A program made the position numbers and the translations under genes. Of a stretch of 64,000 bases of DNA, positions 37,338 to 46,196 are shown piece after piece. The DNA comes from Prosthecobacter dejongeii. GTDB lineage: Bacteria > Verrucomicrobiota > Verrucomicrobiia > Verrucomicrobiales > Verrucomicrobiaceae. Every line of letters begins with the position of its first letter. The first letter of the stretch is position 1. Under the pieces are notes generated by a model that saw only the letters and a program-made list of their open reading frames with translations, did no database searches and was not told the DNA's origin. The DNA is taken from contig NZ_JACHIF010000012.1 in the NCBI RefSeq assembly GCF_014203045.1, positions 1 to 64,000 of the forward strand. The letters run 5' to 3'.

Positions 37338-37895
37338 TCACGGAGCCGCGCATTCTTTGGCCAGTTGCTGGCTGGCGGCATCGAGTTTGCTCATGGGGTA
37401 GGGCACTTCTTGGGCATTGATGGGCATGCGCAGATACACGGTGTCGCCTTCCAGTTTCACGAAGCCTGCTTTGATCTTTTTGCCTTCAAAGTTGGTCCAG
37501 GTGAGGATGGGCGGCAGCTTTTTCTGGACAGGGGCCATCGTCGGCTTGGGCGCATCTTTGTCCAGCAGGGCACCTTCCGTGATCCATTCTCGCAGAGTCT
37601 CGATCTCTTTGCTCGAAAGATTGTCCTTCGGGGGCATGTGGGCTTCATGCTCGGGATCGGCCACGACTTTGAAGATGTGGCTCTCTGCCGGGTTACCTGG
37701 GACGATGCCCCCTTTGGGATTGATATCCAGCTTCAGGGTGGCGAGGTCATCGAAGACGTAACCGGCCTTTTTCTTCCCAGTTTTGTCACTGTGGCACTCG
37801 TAGCAGTGCTTTTCAAAAATGGGGGCGATGTCTTTTTTGAAGTCGGCAGCGGCCGCTGCGGAGGCGGTGAGAAGGAAAGCAGGCAGAAATTTCAT
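37338..37895 (-). CDS. Planctomycete-type cytochrome c fused to an SHD1-like domain
   Basis: 185 residues from the ATG at 37895 (37907 is possible). A signal peptide is followed by DFKKDIAPIFEKHCYECHS (C31, C34, H35), the PSCyt1 cytochrome signature, and PESHIF, MPPKD and LREWI segments typical of the domain. The C-terminus, WTNFEGKKIKAGFVKLEGD with a later PMSKLDAASQQL, has the SLA1-homology (SHD1) pattern found in planctomycete and verrucomicrobial exported proteins. The fusion suggests an exported protein-binding cytochrome. It is divergent from the XerC/D gene. Confidence 0.78.
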   Translation of the reverse strand: MKFLPAFLLTASAAAAADFKKDIAPIFEKHCYECHSDKTGKKKAGYVFDDLATLKLDINPKGGIVPGNPAESHIFKVVADPEHEAHMPPKDNLSSKEIETLREWITEGALLDKDAPKPTMAPVQKKLPPILTWTNFEGKKIKAGFVKLEGDTVYLRMPINAQEVPYPMSKLDAASQQLAKECAAP

Positions 37896-37963
37896 GCAGG
37901 GGGTCATGCAATCAAACGCAGGAGATGACAGGTCCTTAGCTTTGCGTGAGACTTGGCCCACCC

Positions 37964-38857
37964 ATGCTCGATGCCATTGACAGTTTTATTCTCCATCTGG
38001 CCACCGAACGCGGGCTGTCCACGAACTATCAACTGCTGGTGCGACGGGTGCTGGAGGCCCTGGCTTCCTGGCTGAAGCAGGAACGGCAGATCGAAGACGC
38101 AGCCGCTGTGACCACGCCGCACCTGACAGACTACCTCGCCCGGCGAAAAAAGGATGGGCTGGCGGCCTCCAGCGCGCGGGTGGAACTGGTGGCCGTGAAA
38201 ATTTTCTTTCGCTGGCTGGCGGCTCGGGGCAAACGGGCGGGTGACCCTGCGGAACCCATCCTACCTCCACGCATGGAAAAGCACCTGCCAGGGACGATGA
38301 ATGAGCAGGATGCGAGGACACTGGTGGAATCCATCACAGGCAACGATCCCCTAGACCGCCGAGATCGCGCCATTTTGGAACTTTTTTATGCCAGCGGTCT
38401 GAGGCTTTCCGAGCTCATCACCGCTCGGTTGGAAAACCTGAGCCTGGAGGAGGGCTGGATCCGCGTGACCGGCAAAGGGGCAAAAACTCGCCTTTCTCCA
38501 GTGGGAGGAGCCGCGCGGGAGGCCCTGGAAGCCTACCTCACCCACTCACGCCCTCTTTTGGTGAAAACCAAAAAGACCCAGAGCCACATTTTCCTCTCCC
38601 AACTCGGCGGCCCCCTGACCCGGGAGCGGGTGTGGCAGATCGTCAAAAAACGGGCTGAGCAAGCTGGCCTAGGCACTCACATTCACCCCCATCTGCTGCG
38701 CCACTCCTTTGCCACCCATCTGCTCAACAACGGGGCCGATTTACGGGTAATCCAGGAGATGCTGGGCCATGCCGACATCGCCACCACCCAAATTTATACC
38801 CACGTGGATCAAAAGCGGCTGAAGCAGGTGCATCGGCAATTTCATCCGAGGGCCTGA
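37964..38857 (+). CDS. Tyrosine site-specific recombinase of the XerC/XerD type
   Basis: 297 residues from the ATG at 37964. The N-terminal SAM-like core-binding domain spans about 1-90 and the catalytic domain about 105-297. The active-site set is complete: R147 (SGLRLSEL), K171 (TGKGAK), H243 and R246 (HPHLLRHSF), H269 (LGHADI) and Y278 (TQIYTHV). Its length and motifs fit a housekeeping XerC/D resolving chromosome dimers at dif rather than a phage integrase. No integrase-linked genes are nearby. Which of XerC or XerD it is cannot be settled here. Confidence 0.9.
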   Translation: MLDAIDSFILHLATERGLSTNYQLLVRRVLEALASWLKQERQIEDAAAVTTPHLTDYLARRKKDGLAASSARVELVAVKIFFRWLAARGKRAGDPAEPILPPRMEKHLPGTMNEQDARTLVESITGNDPLDRRDRAILELFYASGLRLSELITARLENLSLEEGWIRVTGKGAKTRLSPVGGAAREALEAYLTHSRPLLVKTKKTQSHIFLSQLGGPLTRERVWQIVKKRAEQAGLGTHIHPHLLRHSFATHLLNNGADLRVIQEMLGHADIATTQIYTHVDQKRLKQVHRQFHPRA

Positions 38858-38859
38858 AA

Positions 38860-38886
38860 AAAAGATTCTTTCTCTGAAAATCTTTT
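38860..38886 (+). terminator. Possible terminator of the recombinase gene
   Basis: AAAAGATT and AATCTTTT can pair around an 11-base loop starting three bases after the recombinase stop codon. The stem is A/T-rich, so it is a weak candidate. Confidence 0.35.
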
Positions 38887-38990
38887 GAACGCATCACAAT
38901 AGGCAGGAATCAAATTCAACATACGGTCTGCTGACTCTCAGCTCTTCACGTGTGTGATCTGATTGAAGGCCAACTTTCCTAGTTACTGCA

Positions 38991-39036
38991 CTGCACCCCC
39001 GCTTGGTCTTGGTCGATTTTACAAGCGGAGGTGCAG
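38991..39036. other. Strong stem-loop in the 415-bp intergenic region (candidate small RNA or recombination-site element)
   Basis: Two 15-base arms, CTGCACCCCCGCTTG and CAAGCGGAGGTGCAG, pair with one mismatch around a 16-base loop. A run of seven T follows at about 39053-39059. The surrounding 38887-39212 holds no gene I can support, only a 10-bp palindrome ACTCATGAGT at 39127-39136 and a short CCGTG/CACGG repeat near 39156-39173. It could be part of a non-coding RNA, an orphan repeat, or a site used by the adjacent recombinase. Nothing here decides between these. Confidence 0.5.
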
Positions 39037-39212
39037 AAGCAGAACCGGAAAATTTTTTTGAGGTGTACATTAGGGCTGTAACCAGTCCAGCCAGGCCGCC
39101 TGTTTCCTAGCGACCCAAAAGTGCGGACTCATGAGTGTGCGGGTGTGAAAATGTCCCGTGCCATGAGACACGGTCAGACTTTGCTCAGGACACGAAATGT
39201 TAGAGATCGCGA

Positions 39213-39241
39213 TTGACGTCTCTGGATTTGCCTCTTATTAA
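39213..39241 (+). promoter_or_regulatory. Promoter of the TetR-RND operon
   Basis: A -35 box TTGACG and a -10 box TATTAA are separated by 17 bases, directly before the TetR gene. The -10 box runs into the operator palindrome at 39238-39266, so repressor binding would exclude RNA polymerase. Confidence 0.75.
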
Positions 39242-39266
39242 ACGCCTGTTTTAAACAGCCGTTTAA
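39238..39266. promoter_or_regulatory. TetR operator, autoregulatory
   Basis: A 29-base near-perfect palindrome with outer arms TTAAACG/CGTTTAA and inner arms CTGTTT/AAACAG; only one pair and the central base fail to match. It overlaps the -10 box and ends six bases before the TetR start codon. Size and position are typical of TetR-family operators. Confidence 0.85.
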
Positions 39267-39272
39267 CTTCCG

Positions 39273-40025
39273 ATGCCTAAGTCTCGCCAGACTCCCCCGC
39301 CTTCTGCTGCTGCCCGCGAGCGTGATCCTGACGCACGGAAAGAGCGCATCATGGCGGCGGCGGGCGAAGTCTTTGCCCGCACGGGATTTGCCGATGGCAG
39401 CGTGCGTGAAATAAGCCAGATCGCTCAGGTGAATGTGGCCTCCATCAATTACTACTTTGGCAGCAAAGAGGGCCTGTATCGGGAAGTACTGCTCGCTGCT
39501 CATGCTCACGCGCTGGAGCAGCAAGTGCTGCCGGAACTTTCCAAAAATCCTGAACTGGCCCTGCGCGAGTGGATCCATTTTTGCCTGCGCTTTGTGCTGA
39601 TGAAACGCAAGGCTCACCCTGTGCTGGGCCGCCTGATGGCCCATGAAATGCATCAACCCACAGCAGCGCTGGGCGAGCTGGTGAGACTGGTCATCAAACC
39701 CCGATTCGCCGACCTCATCGGCCTTGTCACGGCCGTTGCTGATCCCTCACGCACTCAAAGCGATTGCGAAATGGCAGCGCATCAGATCATCGCCATGTGC
39801 GTGCACTTCGACCACAGCCGGGAAGTGGTGGGGCTACTGGGATTTCCCGCGCCCGAGACGGAGGCTGACTTTGCCCGCCTGGCCGATAGCATCGCCGACA
39901 TGGCCCTGTACGGCCTAACGGGAAGCAAGTCCAAAACGCTTGCCACAGCCAACCCAGCCTCCGGCAAATCTGCCTCGCTGAAGACACGCACCCCCCTTTC
40001 CAAAAAGACTCCCCCCACTGCATGA
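39273..40025 (+). CDS. TetR family repressor of the downstream RND efflux operon
   Basis: 250 residues. A Pro/Arg-rich N-terminus is followed by the TetR DNA-binding domain (about 20-70: RIMAAAGEVFARTGF, VREISQIAQVNVASINYYFGSKEGLY). The C-terminal ligand domain resembles the CerR/DUF1956 group (HPVLGRLMAHEMHQPT). A Lys/Thr/Ser-rich tail of about 35 residues after GLTGSKSK is unusual. The stop overlaps the adaptor start (ATGA), so repressor and pump are made from one message under a self-controlled promoter. Confidence 0.9.
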   Translation: MPKSRQTPPPSAAARERDPDARKERIMAAAGEVFARTGFADGSVREISQIAQVNVASINYYFGSKEGLYREVLLAAHAHALEQQVLPELSKNPELALREWIHFCLRFVLMKRKAHPVLGRLMAHEMHQPTAALGELVRLVIKPRFADLIGLVTAVADPSRTQSDCEMAAHQIIAMCVHFDHSREVVGLLGFPAPETEADFARLADSIADMALYGLTGSKSKTLATANPASGKSASLKTRTPLSKKTPPTA

Positions 40026-41113
40026 AAAGGACCTCCCTCATCCTCCTGATGGCCGCCGCTTATTGCGTGGTGGCCTGCCAAAAGGCCGCTCCAGATCCTG
40101 CGGCGTCTCCTGCGCCTGAAGCCGTGCCTCCGCCGATCCAAGGCAGCACGGTCAAGGCTACCGAGCGCAGTTTCCCGCGCTTTTTGCGAGTGACGGGCCA
40201 GTTGGCTGGGCAGCATGATGCCGTGGTGGCAGCCGACTCCACCGGGCGCGTGATGACAGCCCCTGTCGAGCGTGGGTCCATCGTGAAACCTGGCGATGTC
40301 TTGGCCACCCTGGATGATCGCCAAGCCAAACTGACGCTGGCGGAAGCCCATGCCTCCGCCGAGCTGGCCAAGTCCCGCCTAGCTCTGGCTAAAAACGAGC
40401 AGGAACGCAACAAACCTCTGGCGGAGAAAAAAGCCGTGGCCGATGCCGATTACCAAAAACTGCTGACCGAAGTCTCCGCCCGCGAGGCTGAACTCGCGGC
40501 TGCCATCTCCCGCCAGGAGCAAGCGCAAAAGACCCTGGATGACTGCGTGATCCGTGCCGTGGCTGGCGGTGTGGTGGCCGAGCGCATGGTGGACCCAGGC
40601 GAATACGTGCGCATGGATTCCGCGGTGGCGCGTGTGGTGGATCAATCCACGATGCGTCTGGTTTTGAATGTGCCTGAAACGGAGGTAGGCGGGCTGGAGA
40701 TTGGTCAAACGGTGGAGTTCACCACGGCTGCCTTTGCCGGTCAGACTTTTAAAGGTCAACTCAAGTTCCTCGGAGCAGCCATGCGCGAGGCTTCGCGTGA
40801 TCTCGTCATTGAGGCGACTGTAGACAATGCGGATGGCAAGCTGCGCGCGGGTTTCTTCTGCGATGCCCGCATCCAGATGCGTGAGGAAAAAGCCGTGGCT
40901 GTGCCCGAAGATGCGCTACGCATCGAGGGCTCACGCCGGAAGGTTTTTGTCGTGACGCCGGAAGCCAACACGCTGTCTGAGCGGCTGGTGGAAGTGGGTG
41001 ATACTCGCGAAGGTTTCACCGAGATCCGCAAGGGCGTGGTGAAGGACGAAACCGTTCTGGTGAAACCCCCAGCCGAAGCCACCGATGGCCTGCCCTTCCA
41101 GCCGAAGGCATGA
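40022..41113 (+). CDS. RND efflux periplasmic adaptor (membrane fusion protein), lipoprotein
   Basis: 363 residues. A lipoprotein signal ends in VVAC. The lipoyl halves (VTAPVERGSIVKPGDVLATLDD and VIRAVAGGVVAERMVDPGEYV) flank an Ala/Glu/Lys-rich coiled coil (about 105-175). Beta-barrel and membrane-proximal domains follow (VPETEVGGLEIGQ, VPEDALRIEG). It bridges the inner-membrane pump encoded next and the outer-membrane channel of the same operon. Confidence 0.9.
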   Translation: MKRTSLILLMAAAYCVVACQKAAPDPAASPAPEAVPPPIQGSTVKATERSFPRFLRVTGQLAGQHDAVVAADSTGRVMTAPVERGSIVKPGDVLATLDDRQAKLTLAEAHASAELAKSRLALAKNEQERNKPLAEKKAVADADYQKLLTEVSAREAELAAAISRQEQAQKTLDDCVIRAVAGGVVAERMVDPGEYVRMDSAVARVVDQSTMRLVLNVPETEVGGLEIGQTVEFTTAAFAGQTFKGQLKFLGAAMREASRDLVIEATVDNADGKLRAGFFCDARIQMREEKAVAVPEDALRIEGSRRKVFVVTPEANTLSERLVEVGDTREGFTEIRKGVVKDETVLVKPPAEATDGLPFQPKA

Positions 41114-41147
41114 GAGAGTCTTTGAACTTTAGCACCTCCTCCCCCCC

Positions 41148-44100
41148 ATGCAATGGCTCGCCGCAATCTCTGTTAAACGCCCGGTCTTCGCCAGCGTCAT
41201 CATCCTCGTCTTCGTGGTCGTGGGTGTGCTGGGTTACACGAAACTGCCGGTGGACCGGTTCCCCAAAATTGACTTCCCCACTGTCAGTATCGTCACGCGT
41301 CAAGATGGCGCGACGCCGAAGGAAATCGAAACCGAAATCACCGACAAGATCGAAGAAGCGGTCAACACCGTCGCCGGCATTGACGAGCTGCGTTCCATTT
41401 CCAGCGAAGGCATCTCTCAAGTGCTCGTGACCTTTGTTCTGGAAAAGAACATTGATGTGGCCGCTCAAGAGGTGCGTGACCGCATCGCTCGCGTGATTCC
41501 AGAATTACCGGAGGATGTGGACGCACCCATCATCGAGAAGCTGGACCCAGACGCTGCGCCCATTTTAAACATCGCCCTGGTTGCCAATAAGCCCGTGCGT
41601 GAGATCACTGAGTATTCAGACAAGATCCTGCGCCGTCAGTTGGAAAGTGTGCCTGGTGTGGGCCAGATCACCCTGCTAGGTGGACGCCTTCGGCAGATCA
41701 ATGTTTGGTTAGACCCCATGCGGCTGCGGTCCTATAACCTGACCGCGACCGATATACAGCGAGCCCTGCGGGCGCAGAACGTACAGATCCCCGCTGGCAC
41801 CGTGAAAAACGCCGCGAGCGAGGCCGGCTTCCGCGTGCTGGGGAAGGCCCGCAGCATGGATGAAATCAATATGCTGGTGGTCACTGAAAACAGTGGCGGC
41901 CTGGTGCGCCTGCGCGATGTCGCCCGGGTGGAAGACGGCGCGGAAGAACAACTCACCGTGGCCCGCAACAACGGTGTGCCTTCTGTGGTCCTCTCCATCC
42001 GCAAGCAGAGTGGCACCAACACCGTGGCCGTGGTGGATGCGGTGAACGAAAAGCTGGCCGATGTGAAAAAGTTGCTGCCGGAGGGCTACAATGTCGAGGT
42101 CGTCCGAGATACCTCCACTGTCATCCGCACCAGCGTTCATGCCGTGAAAGAGCACTTGGTTCTTGGCGCACTTTTTGCCGCCGTCGTCGTGCTGGTCTTC
42201 TTGGGAAACTCACGTGCCACGCTCATCTCCGCGCTCGCCATTCCCACGTCCATCATCGCCGCCTTTGGCATCATGTGGGCCCAGGGGGTGACGCTGAACG
42301 TCATCAGCCTCGTCGCTCTGGCCCTGGCGGTAGGCATCGTGATTGATGACGCCATCATCGTGGTGGAAAACATCTTCCGCCACATGGAGGACAAAGGTGA
42401 AGACTCGTACACGGCCTCCATCGAAGGGCCCAAGGAGATTGGCCTTGCCGTCATGGCCACCACCTTGTCCCTGCTGGCCGTGTTTGTCCCTGTGGCCTTC
42501 CTCAGCGGTATCGTCGGTATGTTTTTGAAGAGCTTCGGCCTCACCATGGCTTTTGCCATCGCCGTCTCACTTTTGGTTAGCTTCACGCTCACCCCTTCGC
42601 TTTCTGCCCGCATGTTCAAGAACGGTCACGGCACCCGCTTTGACAGGTGGCTGGAGCATCTGGTGAACATTTTCTACAAGCCAGTGGAGGTGGTGTACAT
42701 GGGGCTACTGCGTTTTTCCATGCGCCACCGCTGGGTCGTCGTGCTGGCCTGCATCGGCATCCTGGCCTGCATGCCCATCCTGATGAAAACCGTGCAGAAG
42801 AGCTTCCTGCCCCCTGTGGAGGAAGCTGAGTTCGTGGTAAACATCCGCACGCCTGAAGGCACGAGCCTAGCCGCGACGGACCTGATGGTGGAGCGTTTTG
42901 CCCGCGAGGTGCGTAAGCTCCCCGGTGTGGATGGCACCCTGCTCACCATCGGTGACAATGACCAGCGCACGCCCAATCTGGCCGGCATCTTCGTCCGCCT
43001 CAATGATCCCGCTCTGCGGCAGGACCAGCAAACGCTCATGGATCGCGTGCGTCAGGAGATCGTGCCGAACTTCCCCAAAGAATGGCGCATCAGCGTGCTG
43101 GCTGTGCCGCCTTTCAATACCGGCACCTCTAGCGCTAACGTACAGTATTTCATCGCAGGCCCAGATCTGGATGTGCTCACCCGCGCCACTCAGCAAGTCA
43201 TGGAAGAAGTGAAAGATCTGCCGGGCCTTCGTGACCTAGACAGTTCCCTCATCGCAGGCAAACCCGAAATCTCTGGCACGGTCAACCGTAATAAAGCCGG
43301 GGAGATGGGGGCCAGCATCGCCGATATTTCCAGCACCTTAAGACTGCTCGTGGGTGGAGTGGACGTCTCCACCTATGATGACAGTGGCGAGCAATATGAC
43401 ATCCACCTGCAGGCTGAGGAAACTTATCGCAACACCAGCGAGACTCTCAACCTACTCACCGTGCCTTCCCTCAAAGCAGGCCCGGTGGCCATCTCGAACC
43501 TGCTCACGCTGGATGATACGGACAGCCCTTCGCAGATCAATCGCCTCAACCGCCGCCGCCAAGTCACCATCACCGCGAACAATGCCCCCGGCGTGGGGGA
43601 GACGGAGATCATGGATGGCATCTCCGCTGCCGTGAATCGCCTGAATCTTCCGGCTGACTACGCCAGCGGCAGCACGGGCAGGTCGAAGGAAATCGCCAAG
43701 GCTAGCAAAGCTTTTGGTGTCGCGTTCCTGATGGCTTTTATTTTTATGTACCTCATTCTCGCTGCACAGTTTGAGAGCTGGATTCACCCTTTCACCATCC
43801 TGTTAGCCCTGCCCCTCACGCTGCCCTTCGCCATCTTGTCACTCATTTTGTTCGGCCAGTCCGTGAATATTTTCTCCATGCTCGGCATCCTCGTGCTCTT
43901 CGGCATGGTGAAGAAAAATGGCATTCTCCAAATTGACCATACTAACCAATTGCGTGAAAAAGGCATGGATCGCCTAGAGGCCATCCTTCTGGCCAATAAA
44001 GAACGTCTCCGCCCCATCTTGATGACCACCCTGGCCTTCGTCGCAGGCATGGTGCCAATGATGACCGCAACCGGCGTGGGCGCAGCCTATAACAACGCCA

Positions 44101-44279
44101 CTGCCGGCGTCATCCTCGGTGGTCAGAGCCTCTCCCTGCTGCTCACCCTGCTGGCCACGCCGGTCATCTACTCCCTCTTTGATGACATGATCCACTTCCG
44201 CGAAAACCGCCGAAAAAAACGTGAGGCTAAAGCAGCAGCGAAGTCCGCCGCCCCTAATCCAGGGACTGCCTCCCTTTAA
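41148..44279 (+). CDS. RND multidrug efflux pump, HAE-1 family inner-membrane transporter
   Basis: 1043 residues, the normal length, with twelve membrane helices and two large periplasmic loops. The proton-relay Asp pair lies in GIVIDDAIIVVENI and the essential Lys in GMVKKNGILQIDH. N-terminal PVFASVIILVFVVVGVLGY and VDRFPKIDFPTVSIVT are typical of MexF/AcrB-like pumps. The substrate range is unknown. The C-terminus has a Lys/Arg/Ala-rich tail. It lies 34 bp after the adaptor. Confidence 0.94.
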   Translation: MQWLAAISVKRPVFASVIILVFVVVGVLGYTKLPVDRFPKIDFPTVSIVTRQDGATPKEIETEITDKIEEAVNTVAGIDELRSISSEGISQVLVTFVLEKNIDVAAQEVRDRIARVIPELPEDVDAPIIEKLDPDAAPILNIALVANKPVREITEYSDKILRRQLESVPGVGQITLLGGRLRQINVWLDPMRLRSYNLTATDIQRALRAQNVQIPAGTVKNAASEAGFRVLGKARSMDEINMLVVTENSGGLVRLRDVARVEDGAEEQLTVARNNGVPSVVLSIRKQSGTNTVAVVDAVNEKLADVKKLLPEGYNVEVVRDTSTVIRTSVHAVKEHLVLGALFAAVVVLVFLGNSRATLISALAIPTSIIAAFGIMWAQGVTLNVISLVALALAVGIVIDDAIIVVENIFRHMEDKGEDSYTASIEGPKEIGLAVMATTLSLLAVFVPVAFLSGIVGMFLKSFGLTMAFAIAVSLLVSFTLTPSLSARMFKNGHGTRFDRWLEHLVNIFYKPVEVVYMGLLRFSMRHRWVVVLACIGILACMPILMKTVQKSFLPPVEEAEFVVNIRTPEGTSLAATDLMVERFAREVRKLPGVDGTLLTIGDNDQRTPNLAGIFVRLNDPALRQDQQTLMDRVRQEIVPNFPKEWRISVLAVPPFNTGTSSANVQYFIAGPDLDVLTRATQQVMEEVKDLPGLRDLDSSLIAGKPEISGTVNRNKAGEMGASIADISSTLRLLVGGVDVSTYDDSGEQYDIHLQAEETYRNTSETLNLLTVPSLKAGPVAISNLLTLDDTDSPSQINRLNRRRQVTITANNAPGVGETEIMDGISAAVNRLNLPADYASGSTGRSKEIAKASKAFGVAFLMAFIFMYLILAAQFESWIHPFTILLALPLTLPFAILSLILFGQSVNIFSMLGILVLFGMVKKNGILQIDHTNQLREKGMDRLEAILLANKERLRPILMTTLAFVAGMVPMMTATGVGAAYNNATAGVILGGQSLSLLLTLLATPVIYSLFDDMIHFRENRRKKREAKAAAKSAAPNPGTASL

Positions 44280-44296
44280 TTTTCACTCCCAGCGCC

Positions 44297-45694
44297 ATGC
44301 TCCAACGCTCCACGCTTTTCATCGCCGCCCTGGCCCTTAGCGCCTGCACCGTCGGGCCCGACCACACCCCGCCGGACCTCACGGACATCACCCCTGCCAA
44401 GTGGCGCTGGCAGACTGCCGCGCCTCGCGACGATGCCCCGCGTGGCGAGTGGTGGAAGATCTTCCGCGAGCCTGAGCTGGACCGACTGGAGGCCCTGGCC
44501 CTGCAAACCAGCCCCACTCTGCGAGCTGCTGCTGCGCGCGTGGATCAGGCCCGCGCCGCCGCACGCATCAGCACCTCCTCATGGCTGCCGGATGTGCGTC
44601 TCAAGGGCGATGGCAAACGCGAACAGACTTCCGGCAACCTCCCTACCCCCATCCCGGTGGACATTCCACGCGGTCGAGTGAATAGCTTCAGCACCCTCCT
44701 GGACCTGAGTTACGAGATCGACTTCTGGGGCAAGATCCGTCGTGAGGTGGAAAGCGCACGCGCTACGGCCGACTCCACCTCCGCAAGCTATCACAATGCC
44801 ATCCTCACGCTCACGGGCGATGTCGCTGCGCAATACTTTTTGTTACGCGCTGCCGATGCCGAACTGAGCGCTCTCCGCCGCACCATTGCCCTGCGTGACA
44901 AGTTTAAAAACCTGTTGAACGACAAGTTCAAGGCCGGAGCCATCCCCGAGACCGACTACGCCCGCGCCGTCACCGAGGTAGCCACCGCCAAGGCCGAATT
45001 GGCCGACGTGAAACGCCAGCGCCAGGAGGCCAGCGACACCCTGGCCCTCCTCTGCGGCCAGCCTGCCAGCAGCTTCACCGTGCGGGAAAACCCCATTGGA
45101 GCGAAGGCCCCGCCTCTAGTCCCCGCTGGCCTTCCTGCCTCCGTGCTGGAGCGCCGTCCAGACATCGCTGCGGCAGAGCGTATCGTCGCCGCTCGCAACG
45201 CCGATGTCGGCGTGGCCATCTCCGCCTACTTCCCCGCCGTGAAGCTCACTGGCACCGCCGGTTACCTCAGCAATGAAGTGGATACGCTGCTAGGAGCCGA
45301 CAGCCGTGTTTGGAGCCTCGGCCCCAGCATCAGCCTGCCCATCAGCGGCCTCACCGTCATCAAGTTCAACGTCCGCCGTCAGAAGGCCGCCCGGGAAGAA
45401 GCCATCGCCAATTACCGCCAAGCCGTGCTCAGCGCCATCCGCGATGTCGAGACCAGCCTCGCCCAGACCCGCTACCTGCGCGAGCAAGCTGGCGCCATCA
45501 GCGAAGCCCTCGCCGCCTCCACCAAGGCCACCGGCCTCGTCCAGGAATCCTACGAGCGCGGCACCCTCAGCTACTTCGAGTACCTGGACGCCGAACGCAC
45601 CCGCCTCCAAACCGAACGCCAAACCGCCCAAATCTCCGCCCAACGCCACATCTCCACCGTCCGCCTCATCAAGGCCTTGGGGGGCGGCTGGTGA
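44297..45694 (+). CDS. TolC-like outer-membrane efflux lipoprotein (NodT family)
   Basis: 465 residues. The lipoprotein signal ends in ALSAC, followed by TVGPDHTPP, the NodT-family start. Two OEP repeats are visible: LDRLEALALQTSPTLRAAAARVDQARA and, later, LERRPDIAAAERIVAARNADVGVAISAYFP. The beta-barrel segments include LLDLSYEIDFWGKIRREVE. It completes the tripartite pump 17 bp after the transporter gene. Confidence 0.93.
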   Translation: MLQRSTLFIAALALSACTVGPDHTPPDLTDITPAKWRWQTAAPRDDAPRGEWWKIFREPELDRLEALALQTSPTLRAAAARVDQARAAARISTSSWLPDVRLKGDGKREQTSGNLPTPIPVDIPRGRVNSFSTLLDLSYEIDFWGKIRREVESARATADSTSASYHNAILTLTGDVAAQYFLLRAADAELSALRRTIALRDKFKNLLNDKFKAGAIPETDYARAVTEVATAKAELADVKRQRQEASDTLALLCGQPASSFTVRENPIGAKAPPLVPAGLPASVLERRPDIAAAERIVAARNADVGVAISAYFPAVKLTGTAGYLSNEVDTLLGADSRVWSLGPSISLPISGLTVIKFNVRRQKAAREEAIANYRQAVLSAIRDVETSLAQTRYLREQAGAISEALAASTKATGLVQESYERGTLSYFEYLDAERTRLQTERQTAQISAQRHISTVRLIKALGGGW

Positions 45695-45703
45695 GGCCGT
45701 AAA

Positions 45704-46012
45704 TCAGAAGGGCGACATTCTTGGGAAATTTTGCTTTAAAGCGAGGAGGGCCATGTAGGTCATCCAAACAAATCCTGCCCAACCAAGCCACCGTTCCAGG
45801 GGCTTGGTGCACAGCACCCCCAGGAGCAATCCCGGCACAGCCAGCCAAAAAACGGTGATTAAGTTCAATATCGAATCGGCTTCTAGGCCACGTCCACAAA
45901 CGATCATGGGATTCATCGACACAGCCAGGATCAGGCATGACAGCCAAGGTCCGGCGATTGCAAAAAAATCAATCCACCCCTGCGCGGTTTCTGAGATGCG
46001 GAGGATTTTCAT
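45704..46012 (-). CDS. Small membrane protein of unknown function
   Basis: 102 residues with three hydrophobic helices (about 14-33, 48-67 and 75-93), a charged N-terminus and a short basic C-terminus. GGAGA lies about 11 bases before the ATG. I recognise no family. It is convergent with the efflux operon, its stop lying nine bases from that of the outer-membrane gene. It could be a chance frame, but length and hydropathy favour a real gene. Confidence 0.55.
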   Translation of the reverse strand: MKILRISETAQGWIDFFAIAGPWLSCLILAVSMNPMIVCGRGLEADSILNLITVFWLAVPGLLLGVLCTKPLERWLGWAGFVWMTYMALLALKQNFPRMSPF

Positions 46013-46196
46013 AGCACGATTCGGTCTCCATTTTATCTGAAAAGCCCCGCAAGTGGAAGCGGCGAATTTGTTTGCAGACTACCTCGTGGCTTTCTTCCCA
46101 ATGAGTCTCCTCATGAATCACAAAGACATGGACGTCTTTTCCCCAACCCCGGCATTTGCCAGGGAGGCCTTTCGCCTCTAATCTCGGGAACAAGAC

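Noticed and set aside
37964-38857. Phage or integron integrase as the identity of the tyrosine recombinase
   Set aside because: Its length and motifs fit housekeeping XerC/D, with no phage genes, cassette array or tRNA-end attachment site nearby.
45969-46193. A 74-codon minus-strand frame before cysE
   Set aside because: TTG start, overlap with the small membrane protein gene and no recognisable features; it could be real but is not supported.
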